From Argonema galeatum A003/A1 (GTDB lineage Bacteria > Cyanobacteriota > Cyanobacteriia > Cyanobacteriales > Aerosakkonemataceae), in NCBI RefSeq assembly GCF_023333595.1, contig NZ_JAIQZM010000050.1:1-36333 (forward strand): a stretch of DNA of 36,333 nt. Reading direction: 5' to 3'. The notes beneath the pieces were generated by a model. That model saw only the letters and a list, made by a program, of their open reading frames with translations, made no database searches and had not been told where the DNA came from. The translations under genes were made by a program, and so were the position numbers. Of the stretch, positions 15,790 to 24,303 are shown in pieces; the stretch's first letter is position 1, and each line of letters begins with the position of its first letter.

Positions 15790-16518
15790 CTACCTAGATG
15801 CCAGTAACAAACCGTAATCCGTAATTGGAATCTGCTTCTTAATCTTAAAGCCTAAATTCTGAACAACCTCCCGAACCTGATCGTGAGTGCGATCGGGCCA
15901 GAGATGGTATTCCATCGAAAGGTTCTGAACTGACTGCCACGCATCTCGATCTTGAAAAATTTGCCATTCTGCACCTTCACAGTCTAGCTTAACGATATCT
16001 ATGGAACCACCCAGCCGATCGATTGCCTGACGAAAAGCCACCTGCGGTATGTCACCCAATTCATCAACTTTAGAGCGTGTCTGAACTGAATCTTCGTGTA
16101 AGTCGAGAGTTACCTTTCCTGCTTCTAGTCCTACTGCCTCCATAAAGTATTCAAAGCCAGCCGCATCTGCTTGGTTCTTGAGGTACTTTTCCAGATACTT
16201 ATTTGGCTCGTAAGCATGAATAATTGCCTGTGGGAACATATTTCGTGCGGCCAGACTAAATAAGCCTACATGGGCACCAATATCTAACACTTTATGAATC
16301 GGTTTGGATAAGTTTTTCAATCCGTAGCAATCATCAAGAATTACGTCTATGAATGCTACTTTTACTCCTGTCTCTTCGGGCAATATCACTGATTTTTGAG
16401 AACCATTTACAAGCAGAGTATCCGGTAGCTTAAACCTTCCCGCACTTGGGAATTCAATCCCTAATCTTATAGCTCTGTTTTTACGGCTTAATAACTGAAA
16501 AACTCTTTGTAAAATCAT
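15790..16518 (-). CDS. FkbM family SAM-dependent methyltransferase
   Basis: A 242-residue FkbM (Methyltransf_21) protein, a family that O-methylates sugars or polyketide hydroxyls. Its core is KVLDIGAHVGLFSLAARNMFPQ (77-98), IHAYEPNKYLEKYL with the acidic ribose-binding residue, and the family marker IDIVKLDCEGAEWQIFQD (KLD.EG.E). The ATG start at 16518 has AGGAG about nine bases upstream. The stop is ten bases from the next start, so it is co-transcribed with the divergent glycosyltransferase. It is one of two FkbM proteins in the cluster; they differ in length and sequence, so they are not a recent duplication. Confidence 0.85.
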   Translation of the reverse strand: MILQRVFQLLSRKNRAIRLGIEFPSAGRFKLPDTLLVNGSQKSVILPEETGVKVAFIDVILDDCYGLKNLSKPIHKVLDIGAHVGLFSLAARNMFPQAIIHAYEPNKYLEKYLKNQADAAGFEYFMEAVGLEAGKVTLDLHEDSVQTRSKVDELGDIPQVAFRQAIDRLGGSIDIVKLDCEGAEWQIFQDRDAWQSVQNLSMEYHLWPDRTHDQVREVVQNLGFKIKKQIPITDYGLLLASR

Positions 16519-16570
16519 GAATTATGCTCCTGACGATGTAAGTTTTTTTTAAGACTATTGTATGTTTTCA

Positions 16571-18355
16571 TTACTCCTTTATTACTTTAACTTTGGGATT
16601 TCCATCCAATTTAATAAACTGTTTGCTGTCTCGGTCATATACCCAAGCCTTAATCACGGTTTCTCCCACTGGAAAAAGTTTGCCTGAGATATTCACTTCC
16701 CATCCAAAACGATCCCATCCAATTTTAGAATAACGACCTAATAAGTTAAGCTTCCTCCCCACATCAGGTCTGGGTAATTTGACAACTGCATTAGCAAAGA
16801 ATGATTTCCGATCACCATAGGAGAATAGAACTACTCTTGGCTGTTCGCGACTATCTGGTAAAATAGCCCAACCGGATACTTTGATAGTAAGATTTTTTGG
16901 CAAAGTTAGGGGTTTGTTACTTGCAGATGGGCTTTCAATAGCTCCGTAAGTTTTAATAGGGTTTGTTGTGAAGGCTAGATCTTTTGGAAAAACTCTAAAC
17001 CTCAGACGACTCAAGGGTTCAACCGAGTTTCTCAGTTGCTCTATAAACAAATTACCACCAGCAATTGTTTGCAAGCAACTGTCAGGTAAGTCATCGACAG
17101 ATTTATTTAAATAATGGATTATTTCTACACAAGTCTTACCGCTAGTCGCTTGCAACCAGAAGACTCTGCCGTCTGCGATCGCGGCAGTAGAGTAGGCAAT
17201 AAAAATGGCTGTTAAGGCTCCAAACAGAAAGGAACTTCCTGAAATTATCAGTACTCTTTTATTTGGCCATTCCTTTTGATCTTCTATTAATAATCGCCAC
17301 ATTTGTATACAGGCAATTACTATCAATATTGTTCCTGTTGTATATCTAGATTGCAGAGCATTGCCTACACCATAGCCCGATCTCCCTAAACTTATCACTA
17401 AAGCAACCAAAGCTGAAAACCAACCTAGTGATAACCAAGGAAGAGCATTACGAGCGAATTCTGAATGGTAGTTTTTCAACCAGTAACCATTCAAAAACAC
17501 AAAATTTATAATGATGAACAAGCCGACAATTCCCGGATTAATAACTAGCCCTACAGAAGAAGTGCCGACAATCATCAATATAAATGATGCCCAAATTAAC
17601 GGTTTTTTTAGGAAGAAGAGAATGTCAGCACTTTGTGCTGGTGTTTGGTAACCAATGCTGTAAATAATACAGCAAACAATAAATAAAATTACCCATAACA
17701 AAAAATTTATTTTTCTTGCCTTTGCATTACTTTCAAAAAAAGCCAATGAGGGAATTATAGCTACCCACGATAGCAGACCGTGAAATGAAGATAAACTGGC
17801 AATAAAACAACATAAGGCTGCGATTAATAGCCTAAATTTATTTGGTAATTTATTGGGAATAGTCAGAATATAAACCGCTAAAATTACACAACTATTTATT
17901 AAGTACCAAGCTAGTTGAAATCCCCAAATCCAGTTATTAAATTGAACCAAAGAGAAAAATAACATACTGATTGCAATATTAGATATGTGAAATAAAAAAA
18001 TATTTTTATTGACCTGAATATCTGCTATTTTATACATAGCATAAAAAGATATTATTGCCAAACAAATGCTACACAATTGCTCAAGCTTTATGTTCCAGTT
18101 TGAAAAGAATGCAAGAATTGTGAATATTATTCTAGGGAATAGCATCCGATGCTCAAAGTTTTGAGCAAAAAAATCTCCAAAATTTGCATTTCCCCCTGCA
18201 ACACGGTCAAAAAGATTTACTAATGTCCATTGATCTCCAATAGGAACATTGACACTAAAGCTATAAAAAAACCACAGAAGCAAGGCAATTGGAATGAGAT
18301 AACCAATCAGTATACATATTTTTATTTTAGAAAAATAAGCAGAACGGTTTGACAC
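16571..18355 (-). CDS. Polytopic membrane protein, GT-C-like, with a C-terminal soluble domain
   Basis: A 594-residue protein with roughly 12 membrane helices (about 12-435) followed by about 150 soluble residues. After the first helix an external loop reads VPIGDQW (Asp41) and then FEHRMLFPR (Glu68-His-Arg); an acidic residue in the first loop followed by an EHR..PR element is how several GT-C sugar transferases and related glycan polymerases begin. The soluble tail (about 480-590) has VSGWAILPDSREQPRVVLF and later KIGWDRFGWEV and VIKAWVYDRDSKQFIKL, patterns of a beta-sandwich domain. I do not recognise a named family. The GTG start at 18355 has AAGGGGG five bases upstream. A 176-base AT-rich gap precedes it, so it may have its own promoter. 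A membrane glycosyltransferase using polyprenyl-phosphate sugars is the best guess. Confidence 0.55.
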   Translation of the reverse strand: MSNRSAYFSKIKICILIGYLIPIALLLWFFYSFSVNVPIGDQWTLVNLFDRVAGGNANFGDFFAQNFEHRMLFPRIIFTILAFFSNWNIKLEQLCSICLAIISFYAMYKIADIQVNKNIFLFHISNIAISMLFFSLVQFNNWIWGFQLAWYLINSCVILAVYILTIPNKLPNKFRLLIAALCCFIASLSSFHGLLSWVAIIPSLAFFESNAKARKINFLLWVILFIVCCIIYSIGYQTPAQSADILFFLKKPLIWASFILMIVGTSSVGLVINPGIVGLFIIINFVFLNGYWLKNYHSEFARNALPWLSLGWFSALVALVISLGRSGYGVGNALQSRYTTGTILIVIACIQMWRLLIEDQKEWPNKRVLIISGSSFLFGALTAIFIAYSTAAIADGRVFWLQATSGKTCVEIIHYLNKSVDDLPDSCLQTIAGGNLFIEQLRNSVEPLSRLRFRVFPKDLAFTTNPIKTYGAIESPSASNKPLTLPKNLTIKVSGWAILPDSREQPRVVLFSYGDRKSFFANAVVKLPRPDVGRKLNLLGRYSKIGWDRFGWEVNISGKLFPVGETVIKAWVYDRDSKQFIKLDGNPKVKVIKE

Positions 18356-18531
18356 AATAACCCCCTTGTTTTATTATTTAATACTTCGGCTATCAAGCAA
18401 GCTGCACATCAAAATAACTTCTGGTTAGGCATTTTAATCTTGGCTTTCCACACTTCAATATTTGGTAATTTTTTAGTATTAATAAATATCCTCCATTTTT
18501 ATTTATAATTTATCTACTAAATTTTATAAGC

Positions 18532-19599
18532 CTACAAAAAGATATTACTAACTACATCCTTATATTTATGAATCCATTCATAAATATCAGTCAAGGTAGT
18601 CTCAGCATTTCTTTTTGGTGCCCATTCAAGAGTTTGTCTAATTTTACCAGCATCCGTAATAAAAATTGGCACATCGCCCGATCGAGTTTCCGCTACTGGA
18701 GTAATTGTAATCTGATGTCCGGTAATCTTTTGGCAAAGCTGAGTTGTTTCATACAGGGAAAGTGTATTTTCGCAACCGCCACCTACATTAAAAGTTTTTC
18801 CTTTCAATTCTTCTAGCCTATCAATTTGGATATCGATCAATTCTAACAAATCTGCAATATGTAGGAAATCTCTTACTTGTTTGCCTGTTGCTCCATAACC
18901 GATATATTTGAGCGATCGCTGAAAGTAATGAGCAGCCATCCATAAAGCAAATACACCTTGATCCACCTTACCCATTTGCCAAGGGCCAGTCAGCACGCCA
19001 CAGCGATTAATCAATGTAATTATACCATAAGCATCGGCATATTCAGCGATAAGTAATTCTGATGCCAACTTAGTCGCGCCATAAAGCGATCGCGCTCCAT
19101 CTAGCGGAAATTCCTCTGCAATCCCCTGACGTGACACACCGGGCAAAGACTGCTCATCCAAAAGTTGAAAGCGCGTTTCAGTTTCGCTAAATTTCAAAGC
19201 GTTGAGATGAGCGATCGGATAGACCCGACTTGTGGACAGAAAGATAAAATTGGCCTGAGTCTGTCGAGCTAATTCTAGACAGTTAATAGTTCCTACCAAA
19301 TTTGTTTGCAGTACATAACCAGGAGAGGTATATCCAGCTAAAACTGATGGTTCGGCAGAACATTCTATGATTAAATCTGGTTGCAGTGCTAACGGATCGA
19401 GGTCTTCTTTATTCCGTACATCACCATGAATAAATTCAATTCCTGCCTGCTTCAATCTTGGCAAATTTAACTCTGATCCCCGGCGCTTTAAGTTATCTAA
19501 AGCAGTAATTTTCCAGTCAGGATAGCGTTCGGCTAACCCCAGTCCCAAAGAGCTTCCTACAAAACCCGCTCCTCCTGTAATTAAAACTTTTCTACTCAT
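18532..19599 (-). CDS. NAD-dependent sugar epimerase/dehydratase (extended SDR, CDP-paratose/tyvelose epimerase-like)
   Basis: A 355-residue extended SDR. The NAD site is VLITGGAGFVGSS (Gly9, Gly12, Gly15), Asp35 after the second strand (ALDNL) fits NAD preference, HGDVRN follows, and the catalytic set is STSRVY plus Tyr173-GAT-Lys177. The N-terminal stretch with LDNLKRRGSELNLPRL resembles CDP-paratose 2-epimerases and related sugar-nucleotide epimerases more than UDP-glucose 4-epimerases. It probably makes the activated form of an unusual sugar for the neighbouring transferases. The start ATG overlaps the TGA of the GtrA-GT2 gene (ATGA), so the two are translationally coupled. All catalytic residues are present, unlike in the second SDR at 20989-22053. 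Confidence 0.8.
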   Translation of the reverse strand: MSRKVLITGGAGFVGSSLGLGLAERYPDWKITALDNLKRRGSELNLPRLKQAGIEFIHGDVRNKEDLDPLALQPDLIIECSAEPSVLAGYTSPGYVLQTNLVGTINCLELARQTQANFIFLSTSRVYPIAHLNALKFSETETRFQLLDEQSLPGVSRQGIAEEFPLDGARSLYGATKLASELLIAEYADAYGIITLINRCGVLTGPWQMGKVDQGVFALWMAAHYFQRSLKYIGYGATGKQVRDFLHIADLLELIDIQIDRLEELKGKTFNVGGGCENTLSLYETTQLCQKITGHQITITPVAETRSGDVPIFITDAGKIRQTLEWAPKRNAETTLTDIYEWIHKYKDVVSNIFL

Positions 19600-20927
19600 C
19601 GCATTTGACTCCTGACTGGTGGCTGAGAATACTTCCTTACATAGTCTCCTCTAGAAAGCATTTTTTCCAAAAAGATATAGAGGACGATGAACAAGTAACG
19701 GCTCCCCATTTCTTTAATCTTCAACTTAGAAATTCCCTTTTTTCGATTGCGCCATATAATTGGAACTGTTGTATAAGAATAACCCCTAATTATTGCTTTT
19801 AAAGGTATTTCAACCGTTAAATTGAAGTGATGAGATAAAATAGGATTCACACCCTCTATCACTTCTCGACGGTATATTTTAAAAGCATTGGTTGTATCGT
19901 TATATTTTAAACCAAATAATACCTGAATAAATAGGTTTGCTAGGCGATTCACTACTAACTTATGAATTGGGTAGTCAATTACTTTTCCACCTTTAATAAA
20001 CCGGGAACCAAACACGCAATCATAGCCTTCTTGCAGCTTGTAATAGTAATCCACTAGATCTTCTGGATCGTCAGAACTATCTGCCATAACAATTGCCACG
20101 ACCTCTCCTTGAAAATTTTCTAAGCCGCAGCGCACGGCAAAGCCAAAGCCATTGGGATAATAGTTGTTAATATAACGCACTTTACTGTTTTCATAATTTA
20201 TTTTTTGTAATAGTTCTTCGGTGCGATCGCTACTATTATCATTGACTACCAGGATTTCGTAAGGAATACTTTTTTCTGCTAGCAACTGACAAATAGACTC
20301 AAGGGTCTGTACGATACAACCTTCTTCGTTGTGTGCGGGAATTACTACAGAGAGAATATCTAATTTTCCATCATTTGTTAATTGCGCTCGTCCTATCTCT
20401 CCCGCATATTGTCTTGGCAAACCAGAAGTATTTTCCAAACCAGGCCCTAATCCCTCTGGGTAATAAAGTCCAGGCGATGTTTCTGGATTACTCTGGTATT
20501 TTTTGTTTTTAACCTGCGTATTAAACACCAGTTTATCGGTAATCAAATAATTGAGACTTGCGCTTACCAGTACCCCCACAATAGTATTAATTGCATAATT
20601 TACCCCCAGCTTATCTAGGATAGGAAATAGAATAAAAATTCGAGCTATGATTGCTGCTCCGGCTGATATATGGTATAGGGGTAGCTGCCGTAATAAAACT
20701 TTTTCAACTGTCCAATCACCACCAGGCCAAACCCAAATTCGGTAGATGAAAAAACTTAACACCAATGATAGTTCAATTGACACTATATTCGCTACATTTC
20801 GTAAAACAGGAGTATCAAATCCCCGGAGCTCGATTAGAGCAAATATGAGCAACAAGTTAAATGCTGCTGCTACGCCTCCACCGATAATAAATTTGAATAC
20901 CCGATTCCGAAATAGCTTTGATAACAT
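19596..20927 (-). CDS. GtrA-like membrane domain fused to a GT2 glycosyltransferase
   Basis: A protein of about 443 residues with two parts. Residues 8-135 form a GtrA-type domain of four helices (FKFIIGGGVAAAFNLLLIF, LVLSFFIYRIWVWPGG, ending in LNYLITDKLVF). After a proline- and glycine-rich linker, residues 190-420 form a GT2 domain of the dolichyl-phosphate mannose synthase type: LSVVIPAHNEEG, ILVVNDNSSDRTEEL, and VMADSSDDPEDL as the DxD-like metal site. Such enzymes charge polyprenyl phosphate with a sugar, and GtrA domains are thought to move or hold the product. The frame extends to TTG 20951, but I prefer ATG 20927 with GAAAG just upstream. The stop overlaps the SDR start. Confidence 0.82.
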   Translation of the reverse strand: MLSKLFRNRVFKFIIGGGVAAAFNLLLIFALIELRGFDTPVLRNVANIVSIELSLVLSFFIYRIWVWPGGDWTVEKVLLRQLPLYHISAGAAIIARIFILFPILDKLGVNYAINTIVGVLVSASLNYLITDKLVFNTQVKNKKYQSNPETSPGLYYPEGLGPGLENTSGLPRQYAGEIGRAQLTNDGKLDILSVVIPAHNEEGCIVQTLESICQLLAEKSIPYEILVVNDNSSDRTEELLQKINYENSKVRYINNYYPNGFGFAVRCGLENFQGEVVAIVMADSSDDPEDLVDYYYKLQEGYDCVFGSRFIKGGKVIDYPIHKLVVNRLANLFIQVLFGLKYNDTTNAFKIYRREVIEGVNPILSHHFNLTVEIPLKAIIRGYSYTTVPIIWRNRKKGISKLKIKEMGSRYLFIVLYIFLEKMLSRGDYVRKYSQPPVRSQMR

Positions 20928-20988
20928 TGCTTTCAAGTTCAAAAACAACAAGTAATGCCAATTGAAACGTCAGTTACTTTATCTAATT

Positions 20989-22053
20989 CTAAACCCATCG
21001 ACCGACATTGTGGGTAAAAATCTCTTTCAAAATATCTGTGATTCCATAAGTTAGATTCCACTCTGGATAGTGACTTTTGAATTTTTCGATATTACTTATC
21101 CACCAGATGTGATCTCCTATTCGATTTGATTCTTGATATTCCCACTTAAGCTTTTTGTCCGCAATTGCTTCACACTCTTGAATTGCTTCTAACATAGAAC
21201 AGTTACTAAACCTGCCGCCACCGATGTTGTAAACTTCTGCTACACGGGGATTTTGGTAAAAATGGTAGAAGGCGTTGACTAGATCGTAGCTGTGAATATT
21301 ATCCCGAACTTGTTTCCCTTTATAACCGTAAACATTGTAAGGTGTTCCAGTCATTGTACATTTCATTAAATAAGAAAGAAACCCGTGTAATTCAGCCCCG
21401 GAGTGACTTGGCCCAGTTAAGCAACCGCCCCGAAAACTAGCGGTTCTCATACCAAAATAACGACCATACTCCTGAACCAATATATCAGCGGCGACTTTAG
21501 AAACCCCAAACAAAGAGTGTTTGGTTTGGTCTATACTCATTTTTTCGTCAATACCCTTGTTATAAGGGTGGGTTTCATCAATCTCCCATCTCAATTCTTG
21601 TTCATTCAATGGTAAATAATTTGGGGTATCTCCATAAACTTTGTTGGTTGAGCAAAAAATAAATACAGCCTCCGGGCAAATTAGGCGAGTATTTTCTAAT
21701 AATACCAGAGTGCCATTAGCGTTGACTGTAAAGTCGGTGTGAGGATCGCTAGCGGCCCAGTCGTGGGAAGGTTGAGCAGCAGTATGAATAATCAGGCTAA
21801 TATCTTTACCGTAGGTGTTAAATACGTGAGCTATAGCTTCCCGATCACGAATATCAATTGCATGATGGATATACTTTTCTCCATAATCTTCTAATAAGCG
21901 ATCGCGGTTCCATTCTGTGGAAGCAGCTTTGCCGAAAAAAGTCTCTCTCATATTGTTGTCTATGCCCACAACTCTATAACCTTTCTCGCAAAAGAAACGT
22001 ACTGATTCGGAACCTATTAGTCCAGCAGAACCTGTCACAATAATAATGCTCAT
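20989..22053 (-). CDS. NAD-dependent epimerase/dehydratase (extended SDR) with Phe at the catalytic Tyr position
   Basis: A 354-residue extended SDR related to CDP-paratose 2-epimerase-like proteins found in O-antigen clusters. It has IVTGSAGLIGSES (NAD loop), GIDNNM after strand two, HAIDIRD, HTAAQPSHDWA, FCSTNKVYGD (Ser/Thr of the triad), and FRGGCLTGP. At the YxxxK site it reads HSLFGVSK, so Phe182 replaces the tyrosine while Lys186 is kept. Either the reaction needs no general acid tyrosine there or the protein is catalytically changed; I recall close relatives also having Phe, but cannot check. ATG 22053 has GGAG seven bases upstream. It lies between the GT9 gene and the GtrA-GT2 gene. 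Confidence 0.8.
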   Translation of the reverse strand: MSIIIVTGSAGLIGSESVRFFCEKGYRVVGIDNNMRETFFGKAASTEWNRDRLLEDYGEKYIHHAIDIRDREAIAHVFNTYGKDISLIIHTAAQPSHDWAASDPHTDFTVNANGTLVLLENTRLICPEAVFIFCSTNKVYGDTPNYLPLNEQELRWEIDETHPYNKGIDEKMSIDQTKHSLFGVSKVAADILVQEYGRYFGMRTASFRGGCLTGPSHSGAELHGFLSYLMKCTMTGTPYNVYGYKGKQVRDNIHSYDLVNAFYHFYQNPRVAEVYNIGGGRFSNCSMLEAIQECEAIADKKLKWEYQESNRIGDHIWWISNIEKFKSHYPEWNLTYGITDILKEIFTHNVGRWV

Positions 22054-22078
22054 AATCTCCGGTGTACCTGTGTGCAGA

Positions 22079-23182
22079 TTAAATTTCTAACAACTTACAA
22101 ACAATTGACATCACCTCGGTCGGCGTATAAATTTCCTGTCGCTCTCCCTCCTTACCAAATATATGACATATCCCCTCATAACCCCACTGAGCAGTATGTA
22201 GTTTAGCTGAAGTAAAACAGTCTCCAAGTAAAACAACCGTAGGTATAGAGAAGGCAGCAGCGGCGTGCATTAACATACTAGAGTTACAGATTGCCAAATC
22301 AGCAGCAGCTACCAGCGCGAAAGTTTCTCTTATTGTCAAATCTCCCGCCAAATTTTGCACTAAGCTGGAAATTGCCGCTAATTGTCTTCCGGCCTCGCGA
22401 TCTTGCTTGCCTCCAACAATAATAACCTCCAGATTGCCGATCGCAGTCAGCATTTTAACTAGATCTGCGTAATTTTCCAATGGCCAGCACTTCTCAACAA
22501 AACCTCCTCCTGGCCCGATAACAATGCGCTTTTGTTGATTTGCTCCCTCACCTTTCTGTGCCCACCGATGCTCACCCGCCTCGCGCTCACTTGGACTCAA
22601 GAATATCTGCGGTCTGCATTCGGGGAATTCAGTGGCCCCTAAAAGATCGGCAAACCGGAGAGATGAACGACCAACCTGTTCGTACTCGTTATACTCAACG
22701 TACTGTTGCACTGCCGTATGTCCACCTGCATATCCCCGAACGCCCAAGCGATAGGGGATGCCCGCCCGCATCATTAACAGGGAACCAAAATAGCTGCCTA
22801 AAACATCAATTCCTATATCAAAGCGGCGGTTGGCTAATTCTTCACTCTCCGAAGAAAAAGTTATGTAGTTGAGCGCATTCGATAAGCTTTGATTAGGAAT
22901 AAACTTGTTATGCCAGGGGGCGTTAATTGGCAATATTTCTGAAATATAAGGATTTAACTTGAGAATTTCGACATTCCACTGACCGACACCAGCCACAATA
23001 TAAGCATCAGGAAAACACCGTCTTAATGCCTCAAAAAGTGGTGTGATTACTAAAAGATCGCCAAGGTCATTATTTCGCAAAACCAAGATTGAATTAGGTT
23101 TTTCTGGTTTATTATTTTGCTGATTCACCATCCGACTTAATAACCAGATAAAAATATCTATTACCCTTCGTTTTAATGACAT
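22079..23182 (-). CDS. Glycosyltransferase family 9 (heptosyltransferase-like)
   Basis: A 367-residue GT9 protein, the family of ADP-heptose:LPS heptosyltransferases. The N-terminal hallmark is SILVLRNNDLGDLLVITPLFEALRRCFPDA, in which the acceptor-side aspartate sits in the GD.L..TP motif. The donor half has IGPGGGFVEKCWPLENYADLV, then VIIVGGKQDREAG, LAGDLTIRETFALVAAADLAICNSS, and MHAAAAFSIPTVVLLG. These elements are complete. Many cyanobacteria lack heptose in LPS, so the donor may be another sugar. The ATG start is preceded by a 165-base gap without genes, which may carry a promoter. The next gene, an SDR, begins 25 bases on. Confidence 0.85.
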   Translation of the reverse strand: MSLKRRVIDIFIWLLSRMVNQQNNKPEKPNSILVLRNNDLGDLLVITPLFEALRRCFPDAYIVAGVGQWNVEILKLNPYISEILPINAPWHNKFIPNQSLSNALNYITFSSESEELANRRFDIGIDVLGSYFGSLLMMRAGIPYRLGVRGYAGGHTAVQQYVEYNEYEQVGRSSLRFADLLGATEFPECRPQIFLSPSEREAGEHRWAQKGEGANQQKRIVIGPGGGFVEKCWPLENYADLVKMLTAIGNLEVIIVGGKQDREAGRQLAAISSLVQNLAGDLTIRETFALVAAADLAICNSSMLMHAAAAFSIPTVVLLGDCFTSAKLHTAQWGYEGICHIFGKEGERQEIYTPTEVMSIVCKLLEI

Positions 23183-23347
23183 ATCTTTTTTATAAACAAC
23201 TTAAAAATGAGTATACTAAACTAAGACGAGACAGCAGACAACTGTTTTGAGGAATCAGGAGTCAGAACTTAGGAGTATAGTAGAAAATTGATTATATCTT
23301 AACGACTCATCCTTAAAAAAATTATTCATATTTTATCTGGATATATT
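23183..23347 (-). other. Gene-free spacer with repeat-like GGAGTC motifs, possible promoter region
   Basis: An AT-rich 165-base gap between an FkbM gene and the GT9 gene. The plus strand around 23251-23280 has imperfectly repeated GGAATCAG, GGAGTCAG and TTAGGAGT units, like the short repeats scattered in cyanobacterial intergenic DNA. I see no convincing -35/-10 pair and no terminator with a T-run. A transcript break here is possible but not shown. Confidence 0.3.
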
Positions 23348-24247
23348 TTAAACATCTAAATGGGCTTTTTCGTGAATTGCTAGAATGTCTGTCTGGTACT
23401 CATTAGGAAAATTTTCTATTTCAACCTCAGCGACAGTAAGTGGAGAACCGTATACATTCAATGTGAAAATTCTACTTTTAGAGGCAATGCCAGATTCAAA
23501 ATCAGCACGCTTAACGAAAAACAGGTGAAACCCTCCTTCTTTTAATAAATTAAAAACATCCTTTGCACAAAAGCCAGAATGAAAAAGACTTTTTGATGAT
23601 AATTCTATATAAATAGCTTCTACTATACCTTTTTTTAGACTATTCATTAACCCGTTAATAGCAAAAGGCTCATGACCCTCTATATCCATTTTTAAAAAAT
23701 TAATTTTTGTAATATTTCTCTCAGAAATATACTCATCTAAGATTAAGTTTTCAACAAGAGTATTACCTGTGGGTGAAATAAAAGATACTGGGCTATTATT
23801 GAGATCGACATTTAGCTTTGAAAATCCCGACTTAGCTGTCACGCAAAAATTATTAATCCAAATCTTTTCTTCTGGATATAATCTTCTTGACTGAATGAGT
23901 AGTTGGGAAATTTTACTATTTGCTTCAAAAAGATGATATTCTACATTTGGATATCCAAAATCTGCCATTAGGCCAAAACTTAAAGCCCCAGTGTTTGCAC
24001 CAACATCGAAGAAAATGCCGCCTTTGGATAAAAATTTTGCAGCGATCGTAAAAAATTCTGGTTCGCAAATCCCTGTAATCAGAGTTTGTCGAGGCCACGG
24101 TTCGCCAAGATCTGCAAATATTCTGGCAGAATCATTAAAATGAATTAACTGGACACGCGAGTTAGGCCAAATAATAAGTAGAAGCTGAATTAGCTTATGA
24201 CGTCTCAAAAAGGGTGGCAGAGATGTAACTATCGAACCAATATTCAT
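23348..24247 (-). CDS. FkbM family SAM-dependent methyltransferase
   Basis: A 299-residue FkbM methyltransferase. The SAM-binding core is GIFFDVGANTGALSFGLMADFG, followed by YHLFEANSKISQLL and the family signature INFLKMDIEGHEPFAINGL (KMD.EG.E). The approximately 70 residues before the core are longer than in the first FkbM protein and contain LIQLLLIIWPNSRVQL, perhaps a membrane-contacting helix. ATG 24247 has a strong AGGAGAAGG about five bases upstream. It follows a GT2 gene after 56 bases. A sugar O-methyltransferase role is consistent with the cluster, but the position of methylation is not deducible. Confidence 0.84.
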   Translation of the reverse strand: MNIGSIVTSLPPFLRRHKLIQLLLIIWPNSRVQLIHFNDSARIFADLGEPWPRQTLITGICEPEFFTIAAKFLSKGGIFFDVGANTGALSFGLMADFGYPNVEYHLFEANSKISQLLIQSRRLYPEEKIWINNFCVTAKSGFSKLNVDLNNSPVSFISPTGNTLVENLILDEYISERNITKINFLKMDIEGHEPFAINGLMNSLKKGIVEAIYIELSSKSLFHSGFCAKDVFNLLKEGGFHLFFVKRADFESGIASKSRIFTLNVYGSPLTVAEVEIENFPNEYQTDILAIHEKAHLDV

Positions 24248-24303
24248 ATCATCCTTCTCCTGCTCAACGAAATAGCATTTTTTTTTATTTTATAACTTTA
24301 CAC

